64,000 nt of DNA from Vitis vinifera (taxonomy: Eukaryota > Streptophyta > Magnoliopsida > Vitales > Vitaceae), in assembly GCF_030704535.1 (NCBI RefSeq), contig NC_081822.1, positions 5,891,501 through 5,955,500 of the forward strand. The letters run 5' to 3'. The notes below the pieces were generated by a model, which was not told the origin of the DNA, searched no databases, and saw only the letters and a list, made by a program, of their open reading frames with translations. Shown piece by piece: positions 25,648 through 38,200 of this stretch; the stretch's first letter is position 1; every line of letters begins with the position of its first letter. Both the position numbers and the translations under genes were made by a program.

Positions 25648-28600
25648 ATGCACGGACGACCTCGCAAAGCCCCGAAACCCGAAGACGCAGCAGCTTCAGC
25701 GGCCAAAGCTGAAAAGCTACGCGCTCTTCAATCTCAGCTCCTTCACAATCATCACAATCAGATGTATACATTTTCTTTCTTTCCATTTCCGTTCTTTTTT
25801 TCTCTTGTTTTCTTTCCTAATCCCTTGATCCAAACACTCTTCTATTTACACTCCTTTTTGTTTGTTTATTTTTTGTTTTTTAATTTAAAATTCTTTTAGA
25901 TATACGAAGGAAGCCCTAGAGATCTCCGCCAAGCTACTTGAAGCCAATCCCGAATCATACACAGCTTGGAATTATAGGAAGCTCGCTGTTGAACATAATC
26001 TGAGTCACTCCGAGTCTGATCCGGATACAGTCAAATCAATTTTCAGCGAGGAACTTAGAGTCGTACGTTCCTTTCAGTTCTCTAATAGGGAAAGCATCTG
26101 ATTTTTATGTTTTTATCTTTTCCTTCTTTCTCCTCATCGTGTTTGGTTTCTGAGAAAATTTAGAAAAGGAAAAGCAATTAAAGCAAAATTGAACATGAGA
26201 TTCCAATTTTGGTTATGGTTTTTTGACCTTATCATCATGGCAGGCAACCAGAAGCAATGCTCTGGTTGGCTGTTGACAAAAGGTTAGGAAAGGAAGGAAG
26301 TGAATGACGCTTAAAATCGAAATAAAATGAAGCCTATTATTTTTATTTCTTATTCTGATTTTATTTTCCCTAGTTTTTTTGGCTACAGAATGTTTTAGAG
26401 TTTGAGAATGTATTTTGAATTCAGTGAATGCATTCATGTAGGTAGAGAACTCATTGAAGCAGAATTTTAAGTCTTATGGAGCGTGGCACCATCGTAAATG
26501 GGTTCTGAGCAAGGGACATTCATCAGTAGATCATGAATTGCAGCTACTGGATCGGTTTCAGAGGGCTGATTCTCGGAATTTCCATGCCTGGAATTATCGT
26601 CGGTGATGACCTCTTTTGCCTTTATATATATATATATAATGGAGGAATGTATTTTTTAAGTTGTGTTGTTCATTGTTTCAGATTTATTGCGGCCTTGAAG
26701 GGCATACCTGATGAGGAGGAGTTGAAGTATACAACCAAATTAATAGAGACAAATTTCAGCAATTATTCTGCATGGCACAATCGTAGGTACATGATATTTT
26801 TAATATTTTGTTTTAATCTTTTTATATTTGATTTTGGTTACCTGTAGTTGGATATGATGAGCAACTAAAATTCCATCCATCTTAATTTATTGGTGAGTTT
26901 ATGAAAAGTAGTCTTCTTATATTTGTTAACTTGGGATTATGGATTATGAACATTAAAAACATTTTTCCTTCAATATTTGGAGAAACTTTTATTGGTTTGC
27001 TCATGGTTTCTGAAATCCGAAATCATTTTTTGCATACTGCTGTAGTGATGGTATGACTAAATAGCTCTATTGTCTTTGCCAGATTAAAGTTATTTTTCAT
27101 GCATGTTGCTCTTCTGAGGGTATGAGTTGAACAAATGGTTGTGTTGTTTGTACTATCGATGGTTACTTTGATCCATGACTTAAGCCCTCATGGAAGAATT
27201 AAGAGATAGCTTGAAATGATAATAAATTATGGATGTGCTTGCCACTCATTTTATTGTGTTATGATAAGACCATTGACTTTATATAATTTGATTATAGAAT
27301 TGAGAGTGTGCATGCACTTGCATGTGGAAATGCCATATCCTCATGTGCATTTATATCTGTAATACTGTCTGATCCAGTACTTAAGTAATTGTACATTGAT
27401 CTTGTGGCTGAATATGGTATTGAGTTGCTATGATCATATAACAATATGTTTAATGTCCCCAGTTGTGGGCAACAATATCATACAATTCAACATTGCATTT
27501 ATTTGATCTTCCATTTGCATCTGCTTTAGGAGTAGACAATAAAATGTATGTCCCCCTCTATTTCGCAGTGGCTGCTTTTATTTCTTTCACTCAAACTCTT
27601 CTAATATTATGTGACAGCATTTAAAACCTCCAAACATATTTCGGTTACACGTTCTGCTCTATGATGTATATATCCCCCTTTCTGGACACATTACTTTCAA
27701 GACTTATCTTATTAAGGGATTTGTGCAGTGTACTTTTGTCCCATTTGCTGCAAAACAAGGTCAAAGGGTTTTTCCCAAAGGAAAAGGTTTTGGTAGAAGA
27801 GTATGAATTTGTACATCAAGCTCTTTTCACTGATCCAGATGATCAAAGTGGTTGGTTTTATCATCTTTGGCTTCTTGATCAAACTGTTAAACCAGAAACT
27901 CCTCTGCTGGTTTCTACTTGGCCTGCTCATGGTTCTGATATCATTGTATCAGCAGAAGGCTGCCTGGATGGCCGTGCTTTGTCTCCATTCACAAGTTTCC
28001 ACTCTGATGCAGGAACATTTCCTCTCATTCTTTACTTCAATGAAGCTGTTGAAGGTGTAAACTCATCTACTGTAACTGTTAAATCAGTGTTTACTGAAAA
28101 TAAAGATCTTGTTTGGAAACCACTTGCAACAAGTAAGTCCTGTGCTGCCCAAGCATGGGTAACACATCTAAATGTTCCTGATGTAAAGCTCCATCCTTCA
28201 ACAGCTTATCCCATAGAAGTTAATCTTGGAGACTCTCAGGGAATAATTTCTTTGAGTGGTTCTCACTGTAGCCATCCTTCTCGGTTTGCATTTACAGTGT
28301 GTGTACAGCCTCTCAGTTCAAAACATGCTGAAAGGCAGAGTGTAGAGATGATTTTGTGGAGAGATGTAAATTTTCATTTTTATGATGCACATGTCCAAGA
28401 ATCAAGCCCAATTGCTTATTTTGATCGACTAAGCATTAAAAAGGACCATGAGCCAGCAGCTTCTAAGTGGCATGCAAAGACTCTAGTTAATGAGATAGCC
28501 CTTGTTCGGCAACTGTTGTCAGAGATAGACTGGTAAACCTGATTTGTTTGATGGACAACTTAGAACTTTCATAATGTGCTATTTTCCTAAATGTGATGTC

Positions 28601-30621
28601 TTCTTGTTTCCTTTGTATTACTATTACAGTAAAATTGGAAAGCTTACTCTTGCAAGACTGCTGATGGCTCATGATGCAATGGTGTCATACATGGCTCCAC
28701 ATTCTCACAAGAAGGTCCATTCTGAAGAAGTTCTACAACTATATAGTGACCTAATGGAGTTGGACCCAATGCATTCCCAATACTATAAGGAGGCACAAAG
28801 CTTAGTCTTATTGCAGCAGGTGACACTTTCTTCTCTTCATTATTATCTGTTTTTGAAGTCAGTGTTGAAGGTGGAGTTGCCTGGGCATGTGGTTTTCTTC
28901 AGCATTTGAGTTTACATAGAGACAGCTGTATTTTGGACCTTTACATCGGTTTATATAATTCTCTTTCATATCCAAAATGCAAATGCTGCCTTACTCAGGC
29001 CTTAAAATCTAATGGGGAAGAAAATTTATTTCGCTCATTAACCTATTTCATCTCTTTGCTATTTCTAGAGGGTGTGCTATTACTAAGATTAATTTAATGG
29101 ACTGATACAGAGTCCGTCAAACCCAATAAATATGCTTATTGATTTTATATTTATATCTTGTTGAAGAATTCCTACTAAGAACAAATCGTTGACTGCATGC
29201 CTAAAAATGGTAAGGAATTTGGTTCATGCATGTGGTATGTAACAGTTTTTTTTAAGATCTCCTCCTAACTTATTGTTCCAAGGTATAATATTGATTGCTT
29301 CATTCAGTGTAGATTTCTGATATTTATCTGATTCCATAGGTGACATCCAATAGGGAATCCTTGCTGAAACACTGCTGCCACCATAGGGTCTCGACCTCTT
29401 CAAGTGTTGGTAATTCTGTCTGTTTACGACTAAATAATTTGTCTTTATCAAGGATCGGATGTGTTGAGCAATTATTGTGGGTCCAAATGCTTGACCTCAG
29501 CCACAATGAACTTCGATCAATTGATGGTAAACTACTATACTGCTGATATTATGAATCTTTTACACATTTAATTGGTGAGCTTTGATAGATTCCTTTGATC
29601 TAGATTGCCTGTATCTTTTCCTACATGTACATTTTTCCTTAACCTTTTTTTCTTTTTCTTTTCTTTTTTTTTTTCACAAGAATTTTTGTCAGCAATTGTC
29701 ATATTATTGAAAGGTTTCCAAAATGAAAGTATATATTAATCTTGTGTTTTACATGCACATTCAGTTTGGTTTCTGAAAATCTCTATAAACTTTGTGTTTT
29801 GACTCTTATTCAAAGAGCTGTTCAAACTAAAATAGCATAATAAACAGTGAAAAGCATACTTGGATCCTATCACATTTTAATTAATTAATGGTTGCTCTTG
29901 CAAGCATTGTGTGCCCATCTGGAAAGTGGAAACTTGTAACTAGACTTGGATTCTTAAATATATGAAACATTTGCAAAATTTTAACAATCCTATAAATATG
30001 GGGGCTCCTTTTTCTGGTTTTTCAAATGTTGAAAAAGTATCAAAATAGAAATCACTTGAATAACATAACATCCAATATTGGCTGCTATCAGGTCATTACA
30101 TGGGTTCTTCTAGTTGCGTGAAACTGGTTCAAGTCAAAGCACTTGAGTGCTTCATTTAGCATCTTAGCCATTACATTTCCATTATTCTTGTATGGAAAGA
30201 AATTAAGTGCTGAGGTTAGTGTTTTTGAACAGGATTGGAGGCTATGCAGCTTCTCTCTTTCCTGAACCTGAGTCATAATAAGCTTAGCAGTTTTACTGCT
30301 TTGGAGCCTTTGAGACTGCTGAAGTTATTAAAGGTGTTGGACATCTCATACAATGAGATAGGTGCCCACCCCGTTGACACAAGAAGGTATTTGTGCTCTT
30401 CTCCTTTGTCTCATACGGTAGGAAGTGATTGGAATTTCAATGAATTTGTACCTGACGATGCCAAAGTGACAAACTACTGGGAGGCTTTTGCGATTTTTAG
30501 AGGCTTCAATTTGACGCAATTGGATATTGTGGGGAATGCAATCACTGATGAAAAATTCAAGTCATTTCTGATTAAGGTTCTCCCTACACTAAAGTGGGTA
30601 GACGGTGAAGAATTGCATTAA
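25648..30621 (+). CDS. RGTA1: Rab geranylgeranyltransferase alpha subunit
   Basis: Eight exons (25648-25763, 25900-26062, 26442-26602, 26682-26786, 27729-28532, 28630-28819, 29340-29526, 30233-30621) join in frame to 704 codons. The start MHGRPRKAPKPEDAAA is the family's usual N-terminus. Prenyltransferase alpha repeats appear as YTAWNYRK, YGAWHHRKW, FHAWNYRR, YSAWHNRS and SGWFYHLWLL (residues about 45-235). An immunoglobulin-like insert region (about 240-380) follows, then a helical segment and a C-terminal leucine-rich repeat part (about 540-690; MLDLSHNELRSIDG, FLNLSHNKLS, VLDISYNEIG). With the beta subunit and Rab escort protein it adds two geranylgeranyl groups to Rab GTPases for membrane targeting. 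The long C-terminal extension separates it from farnesyltransferase and GGTase-I alpha (PFTA/FNTA). RGTA1 versus RGTA2 is inferred mainly from neighbourhood. Confidence 0.93.
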
Positions 30622-31389
30622 CCTTCAAATAATTTTTTTCTCCTTTATTTACATATATCTCTCTGTTTCTCAATACAGTTAGGCATACCATGTTTCTGCT
30701 GTTATCATAACTACTAAATTTATTGAAGAACCTTTTGCTTTGTTAAAGACATTATGTTCTCATGACACATTCATTTCCTAATTTTTTTGGATTGTGGCTT
30801 GAGCATTGGATTCAATTGCATTGCTTCTCTTTTATATATGAAAGCTTCTAATATTCTTTTACCATGTAAAACAAGAACAGACAGAAAAAATCTACAAGAA
30901 AATGTGAGCAATATTCATTGATGAATCAAGAAAATTAACATGGCCAGCTACTCGACAGCATTAACAGTGTAATGCCCAAGTAAAATCCTTAGATTTTCTA
31001 GGGTGAACATAAAGTCATGCTTCATTTGAGTTATGAATCCTGGGACTTTGCTGTCTGTTATCTGCAACAACTGCTGTTGTTGAATTTGCCTGGTATCAGC
31101 ATTGGAATGTGATTTTTCCACTTGATAATAGTATTAAATTGCAGACTTGCGATCGTTTAGAAAAATGTAGTAATTCTCATACTGAGATCAAGTGCTCTCC
31201 CTTATCATGGCTAGTTGGTTGTGGCAGTTTGATGGATTCAATGGTGAAGGAACATTTTTCCAGAGAAATACCATTGGTAAAATACTAAAAATTATTGGTT
31301 AATGGAGGTAATTTTCAAAGATGTTATAAGGAGTGATTGATCGAGCAGGTAAATGCTACCCAAAATGCCTAGCGCATGATAGAAGGCTC
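30622..31389. other. RGTA1 3' region, no gene seen
   Basis: This is the likely 3' UTR of the preceding gene followed by unremarkable AT-rich spacer. No open frame of note and no repeat was recognised. Confidence 0.6.
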
Positions 31390-32110
31390 TTTCTAGGACA
31401 AAAATTCTCTTAAAAATTGGACCGCTAAATCGGCCAAACCATAGAACTGACTGATCTTGTAAATCTCACCTAAAATAGCAAGCCTAGATATATCAGAGGA
31501 GGCGGAAGGCAGAGGTGATGAGGGTCTGATCTCAACTCTGGATGATTGGAAATAAAGAAATGGAGAGCTTTGATAGCTAATGGCGATGAAACCATTAGCT
31601 AATGCGTCTTTCCATAAGGCCACCTGCACATTTAGTATTTACACATAAAAATGTATCAGAGTGAGGTAAACTTAGCTCAACTCAATTAAAACAGTAATAG
31701 TGACCAGGCTCTTTGCCAACTTACAACATCCAGAACCTTCTGTTTGGAACGGTAGATGCAGGGTGCTCACGAGGCTTAGATTTCAAATATTGTGTCAACT
31801 CTCAATTGTCTGCTTGAATTTTCTCTGGCCAAGGCGGGTTACACCCCGTGTTAACACGGCAGATGTAGTAGGTTACTTTTGAGAATGTTGCGTTTCTGAC
31901 GATGATCATTTGGGTCGTAATGTGTATTGGCAATGATATAACCTTGCTCATCAAATAATTTCTCATTGAAAAATATAAGGTTGTCCCATGAGTCTTCCTT
32001 TGATTTTAATACTTCTAACTGATCGGGTCTTGGAGAAAGAAGACTATGATCAGCGTGTGGAACGCGGCGGATGGAACTTGTTGCTTGGAGGAGGTGGCCG
32101 TCAACGCGCT
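31390..32110 (-). pseudogene. Unidentified exon-like frames, possible decayed gene
   Basis: Two protein-like frames lie on the minus strand. One (about 32,103 down to 31,873) includes SSIRRVPHADHSLLSPRPDQ, EDSWDNLIFFNEKLFDEQGY and IIANTHYDPNDHRQKR. The other (31,625 down to 31,393) follows an acceptor-like ATGTGCAG and starts VALWKDALANGF, ending in FLREFLS and a stop. A short frame between them (about 31,810-31,715; YLKSKPREHPASTVPNRRF) ends at a strong GTAAGT donor. I could not join the three in one consistent frame, and a stop lies just upstream of the first. This suggests either a degraded gene or missed exons. I do not recognise the family. The plus-strand frame at 31988-32269 is antisense to the first and is not called. 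Confidence 0.35.
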
Positions 32111-32521
32111 TTTATCACTTGGGGTTGCGTTGAATGGAAAACTAGAATACTTGAATTATTAAGCGTTGCTCGTCAATCAAACTTGGTTTATGTTTCTGGT
32201 AATTTCTTGGAGTTCACCAATTCATTTTGGAGGATGTCTAACTTCTCATCTCCTTCATCTTGGGAATGAGCTTTTCAATAACTCTTTGGTTCCTCAAAAA
32301 CCTTTACGGGGATATAAGAATTCTTAAAAAATGCTCCGACTATTTTGATAAATACATCATCCCCAAATCCCTGCGAGCTTATTTGAAATTTGAAAATACG
32401 TGTGTAGCCAAGAATGAGTAATGGACATGGAAAAAACTCGACTTCATTTGTGGTTAGGACTAAGAACATGAAATGAAAAGGCAAGAACAGTAACATAGGA
32501 GAGGAGCAAAGTGGAGCAAAG
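32111..32521. other. 3' flank of the TPR gene
   Basis: About 400 bp, likely including the 3' UTR of the minus-strand TPR gene. No feature was recognised. Confidence 0.5.
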
Positions 32522-33172
32522 TCAACGGGAGGTCAAGCGGTCCAAGGCATCTCGAGCGAGGGCGGAGTTGGGTTGGATCGTAATGGCCTCCTGATACGCC
32601 TTTGTGGCCTCCTCCTTCATCTCCTTCATCTCATAACACTCCCCCAGCAGGCAATACGCCTTGTCCTTCTCACTACCCACCCTCACCGCTTCCACCAGGT
32701 CTGCCACCGCCGAATCCACTCGCCCCACTTTATCCAACCCAATCTTCAACTGTGCCCGCTTGATCAGCGCGTCGCCTCGCTCCTCATCCGTGAGGGACTT
32801 GACGGCCAGTGGGGAGAGGGCGGCGTCCAGGGAGTCCAGCGCGGAGAGCCTGAAGCCCTGGAGGTCGAGAGCTAGGGCTTTGAGGATGTGAGCCGCGGCG
32901 TCTTTGGGATTGAGGGAGAGTGCCTTGTCGGCTTCCTCTGCGGCAGTTTTGGCGAGGGAGATGACGTCGGAGTGAGGAGTGTTGGGGGATCTGGCTTGCG
33001 CAAGGCGCTGAGCCCCGAGGACGAAGTGGCGCTTGGCTTCGAGATTGGTTTGGTTGTACCATAAGCTGAGCTTAGCTAGGGCTTTTCCGGGAATATCGTT
33101 CATATAAAGAAACAACAATACAGTGAACAAAATCATCCCCACTTGAATCGCGATGTCATTCACCATCTCCAT
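32522..33172 (-). CDS. Small membrane-anchored TPR protein
   Basis: One uninterrupted exon encodes 216 residues. MVND at residue 3 is an alternative start. A single hydrophobic segment at about residues 7-24 (VGMILFTVLLFLYM) suggests an N-terminal membrane anchor. The rest is helical with TPR-like pairs: about 70-105 (AAEEADKALSLNPKDAAAHI), 105-160, and a clear C-terminal repeat at about 170-210 (YCLLGECYEMKEMKEEATKA followed by YQEAITIQPNSALARDAL). TPR arrays mediate protein-protein contacts. The partner and pathway are unknown to me. The exon is more GC-rich than its surroundings, and the antisense strand therefore shows long spurious frames. No intron is apparent, which could mean an old retrogene or simply a single-exon gene. 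Confidence 0.85.
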   Translation of the reverse strand: MEMVNDIAIQVGMILFTVLLFLYMNDIPGKALAKLSLWYNQTNLEAKRHFVLGAQRLAQARSPNTPHSDVISLAKTAAEEADKALSLNPKDAAAHILKALALDLQGFRLSALDSLDAALSPLAVKSLTDEERGDALIKRAQLKIGLDKVGRVDSAVADLVEAVRVGSEKDKAYCLLGECYEMKEMKEEATKAYQEAITIQPNSALARDALDRLTSR

Positions 33173-35256
33173 CTTTCTTTCTTTCTTCCCACCCTGTCTC
33201 TCTGATTCCCTCTAAGAAGATTTAGAGGCCAACTGGGTTATCATCAAATATATGAAGAAATCGTGAGTTTTGTCGATCCACTTGACCGGTCAAAATTAAG
33301 CGGCCCACGCGCGCACTACAACCTCAATCAAACAGAGGCGGTAGCCTCTGGCAGCTGGGTCCCCAAATTTTTTACTGCAAATGTCCTTCTAACCTTTCTC
33401 TATGTCTTTGCTGTCTCTTTCCACCTTATTTCAAGCTTTTCACTTTATGAACAAAACAGCCATAGGCAAATAGCTCTAGAAATGGAGATGCCTTTTTTCA
33501 ATTTTCACCGAGGAAGTGAATGACACACGTTCAATACTTGTCTATGCTTTCTAGCCCTTTCTAAGTGGAAGGGAGGAAGTTAGGCTTTCGGATTTCATGA
33601 CTTACCTACCACTCATTTCCTTTTAGTTTCTTAATCGATTCAATTGTAATTAACTCCCTTGTTTGGATTATGAAATGTTTAAAGAAAATCTATAGAATTA
33701 CCAAGGAAAAGAAAAGAAAATAGATTTGTAATTCTATATAAATATATATCCCATATATTCAAGAAGTCTTTATTTGCTTAATATGTGGCCTTGATATTAG
33801 AGATGTAAGTGGATGGATATTTTTAGGGAGTTGAGCCACCCCTGGGGAAAGCCTACTAGGAGTGTAGAATTAAGTAGGGAAGTTCAAGATGGCATCGGCG
33901 CATAGGTATGGGATAGGTTCTTTTGCCCCACAATCATAGAAGGGATTTATTTATTTATTTTTAAACTGCTAATTAATTAAAGTTTATTATCTTTCCTGAA
34001 CCCTCCTTAAAGTCAAGAGGTGCGACATAGGAGCTGTCATTTTCTAATCAAGGAGGCTACAATACAACTAATCGGATACTAAAAATTTCAAAGGGCTTAG
34101 GATGTGTGTGATCCGGATCCCACAAGAGGGTGAGATTACTCCGAAATCCCAGAGGGGTACAAATTGCCCACAATCCTCTTTTAAGGCCATGCTGCTTCAC
34201 ATTACAGATCGGACTCCCTTGAGTCGGTGATTGGTGTTAACAAATTTTGCCAGTGAAGAGCGTAGATTACAAGTTACAACTAAATGATGAGAATACTTTG
34301 ACAAGGGCAAATGGGGACATTCACTCCTCTATGAAAATAACCAATAGAGCTGGGGAATTCCAACCCATAAAGTTGTTAAAAAAAATAGCAAGTAAATTAT
34401 TTTATTGGCCACTCTGACAAGCAGAAAACATAATCTCAATGGCACCTAGCTCTCCCATGGAAGCCTCAGGCCCCTATCACCTCTTAGTTAGACCCTTCAG
34501 AGGGAGCCCTACATGCTGCCATTAAATTTCGAAAACTCATTCAGGAATACTGGAAAATCGGGGGGCTTTCAAGCTTAAAAAACCTCTTCCACCTGACAAG
34601 CGAGGGCAACAACGGGCTAAAACCTTTAATTTTTAATTTTATTAATTCAACGAAAACACTTGCCTCCAAAAAAAGAAAAAAGGAAAAAAAATACCCAAAA
34701 TCTGGCCACATAATTAAAAGAGAACATTTAAAATGGTTCAAAATATTGCAGCAAGTCAAGTAGCCTAGCAAAAACCTAGAAAGGATATAAGTAATGATTA
34801 TTTAAAGAGATGTCTGTGGAGGTATAAAGAGGAATCTGATTTAACATTATTACAACATAATAGGGGCAAATCCCGCTGCTTACAGCCCCCGTAGAGCAAG
34901 CTTGAAAACAAAATACAATTTCACACTAGTTTGATCCGAATTCATAAACTCTTCGGATTCCCAATTGAGAAAATAGCTTATGAGAGGATGCTCCTCCCTA
35001 TAGGAGACCATACTGATACAGACACCCACTTCTCACCATTTACAATTACATAAGTTGAACTTGGTAAAAGAGTTTAGTTACCTTTGAATGGGTTAAGTAA
35101 GCAACACATCCACAGTTGCCTAAAACCAAAAAGCCTTAGTCAGTATTAAAGAAATAGCTACTCCAGTTAATTAAATCTCCAACATTAGCTCATTATACTT
35201 GAAATACTTCAGCAGGGCCTGGGAATTCCTGGAAGAGATCTGGGCAGGTGCGTCTC
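33173..35256. other. Intergenic DNA between the TPR gene and the RAF6-like kinase
   Basis: The first 100-150 bp is probably the TPR gene leader and promoter. A stretch around 33,890-34,260 is more complex in sequence and resembles an old interspersed repeat, but I cannot name the family. About 200-400 bp before 35,257 should be the 3' UTR of the kinase gene. No credible coding region was seen. Confidence 0.5.
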
Positions 35257-38200
35257 TTATGTACCCCCCATCTGTATTAACTGCAGTGGAGACTTTAGCA
35301 GCTTCTTCAGTGTCTCTACTATACTAGAGAAAGAGGGGCGCTGAGCAGGGTCACTGTCACATCAAAATAAGCAACCATCAGAGAATGGATGGAGAATCTC
35401 AATGCAAGAAATGAAAGTGTTCTTCAGGTTCTGGTGTCAATAGGAGATGTGGACCAGGACCTTATAATGCCTGACATTTCAACTCTCATAAGTACCAGTA
35501 GAGGAAATGTCAAGGCAAAATCCATGAAGTCAGCCTCTGACCTTGGTATCTATATTAGCAACAGGAGGGGCTAGAACTCAAGAAACTGCCTGCTCCAACA
35601 AATCAATATCTACCCACGTAGAGGAGCTATGCCCATGGACAAATATCTGTGTGCTGGTTCATTTGGTCTCATTTGTCAAAATCTTTCCTTATTCCTGGTA
35701 CATTCATTATCCTAATAAAAGAATGGAAAATGCATCTTGACATGGAAGTTCCATGGAGGTGGGCTGGTGAATAGCTAGGAAAATGAGCAAGTAAATCAAT
35801 TGATATTTTTTATTCAGGCATGTCATGATCCATGTTTCCTTGACTGAAAACGGGAGGCAATGACACTAAGTCCACTAAACAAACTTCAACTTCATCTATG
35901 GAACTGAATCCTCATCTTAACATTTATTTACTGTTCTATGTTACATTCAATCAATTTTGACAAGGTCCTTGCTTTACTTGGCTAGCATACGATTATCGTT
36001 TTGTAATCAACGAGGGAGTCTAATAAGGGAGTCTAGTGTTCTTACTCAGCCCAACAAGATTCCATAAGAGAAGCCAACACTGGAGAGGTATTCTGTGGGA
36101 TAGAAAGCCTTCTGTTTTGGAAAGCCACAGCTCCAACCACCTGAAAGTTTTGTAATCATTTCTACCGATTAAAATGTGGGATGTAGGGCATTTCAATGCA
36201 GAAGGTGTAATTGTTTATAGTAATAATTATAACACAACTGGCAGTGATGATAGTAACAATAATGGAACCAATAAGAAAAACAACCTATGAAAATATATAG
36301 GAATCTAAAAAGCAAACATATGCTAATACCTGGGCAGGGCTAAGTCCATTCCATGGCTGTTGCATGGTCACAAGCTCCCATAAGATCACTCCGAAACTGT
36401 AAACATCAGACTTCTCATTTGAAGGCTCTCCACGTAGGAACTCGGGGGCCATCCACTCAGGCTGAAATGAAAAGCACAAGAGAATTACAGGCAGATCAAT
36501 GCACTGCGAAGAAAAATTTTTTGCTGCAATATTGATGGAAACTACTTTCTATGAAGACTAGAAAAGGCAGCCAGTGTTAATGATGAAAAACATCTGTGAA
36601 CAATTAAACTAGAGAAACCCCAGATGAGGGAAGAACAGACAGTGTGGAAATGGTATCTGTACTGTGACTGTTAACAGGTAAGTAGCTCAGTAATTAAGAT
36701 AAGATGCTGGTGAATAATAGGGTGGATTTTTGCTGCAATGGTATGCCGCTGTCCAATTACTTGTTAGAAAACAAAATAAGATGTGGTTTTTACCTTCCGA
36801 GGAAGGTGGCGACCAAAATGAATAGCTTATATATCAAAATGGTGCCCGGTTTCACCCAGATGAGTCTATTAGATTGTCATATACATCTTTACTCCTAAAG
36901 TTGCACACCTACTATATCCGATCTACTGTATAGGGTTTGAGCCTAGACTTGTGCATATCAGAAGCATTTTGGCAGAAGGCCCCGCAGATGTGGGGTTTGG
37001 ATTAGACGGGCATGAATGTGTATAACAGGGTAAGAAGTGACTTATCACAAGTAGCCTCACTGCTTATCCTTCCGCTGAATTACTGAAAGCATAAGTGACT
37101 ACTTACTAAACATCCAGTAATACTACTGAGAAGACTACATACTCAAGATCAAAGTAATATTCTCTGTGAGGAGAGAGAGACTTACTGTCCCAGCAACAGA
37201 TTTTGATGAGAGAAAAGTGTTTGCCTTGAACCTGGATAACCCAAAATCACATACCTGAGCATGAAACGTGAGATGCAATTAAATCTCTGGCAAATTTTGG
37301 GGAAAAAATATCAATTTAAAACTCTTCTAGTACTACCTTCACTGTCCAATTTTTATCCACCAATAGATTGGGAGATTTAAGATCCCAATGAACTATAGGA
37401 GGTTTAAGGCAATGTAGATAATTGATTCCCTTGGCCTGCACAGGGTACACAACATGAATTTTTGCAAGCAAACATTAACAGATATAGTGAAAAACAAAAA
37501 AAACTAGGACAAACCACATCCAAGGCCATTCGTAATCTCCTCCTTTGATCCAAAATTTCCGCTGAAGTTGGTCTATGAATTAGACGATATAAACTACCCC
37601 TGTTCCACAAAGAGTCAGCATTTGCATTAAGCACACACTCTGGTTGAAGCAGCAGGGAGTCTAATCACTACTCAATGATTTACCTAGGCAGATATTCAGT
37701 CACAATTGAAAGATGTGGACGCTTTGTTACTGCACCCATGAAGAGTACCACATTCGGATGGCGGACCCGTTTCATTATTGCAACCTAAAAACAGGCAAGA
37801 TGCAGGGAATCAGCATTTAGAAAAATGACTCCTAATTGGATGGACTAAAGTTTGTCTTGTGTGAAAACATGTTGGTGCAATTAATAAGAGGGTGGATTTG
37901 CACAGTGATATGCAACACATTCCACATGAGTATAGTATCTCAAATGATTGATCTAAACCTATGTTCCACTGGTTTTGGCGTTAGATATTGGTTGTGGGTG
38001 TGTATATTTATGATCCTCCTTCACATCCACGTAGTCAACTGAAAATAATCTCAATGTTTCTTAGATATGAGGTAATAGAAGGGGAAAAGCAACCAATCAG
38101 AAGATAATAACAAGCCAAAAAAAAGAAAGAAAGAAAAATATCCTTCATTTTAAAAAAAAAAAAGAGGTAAGGGATGAGAATGCTCTTCATTCTCTCTTTT

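Noticed and set aside
25648-30621. Farnesyltransferase/GGTase-I alpha subunit (FNTA/PLP)
   Set aside because: The Ig-like insert and C-terminal leucine-rich repeats occur in the Rab-specific type II alpha subunit, not in FNTA, which is about half this length.
31988-32269. Plus-strand 93-residue open frame
   Set aside because: It is antisense to the more protein-like minus-strand frame (VPHADHSLLSPRP...), has no domain and no splice context.
32573-33062. Long frames overlapping the TPR gene in other frames
   Set aside because: Arg/Pro/Ser-rich shadows of a GC-rich exon; the TPR frame alone has domain structure.
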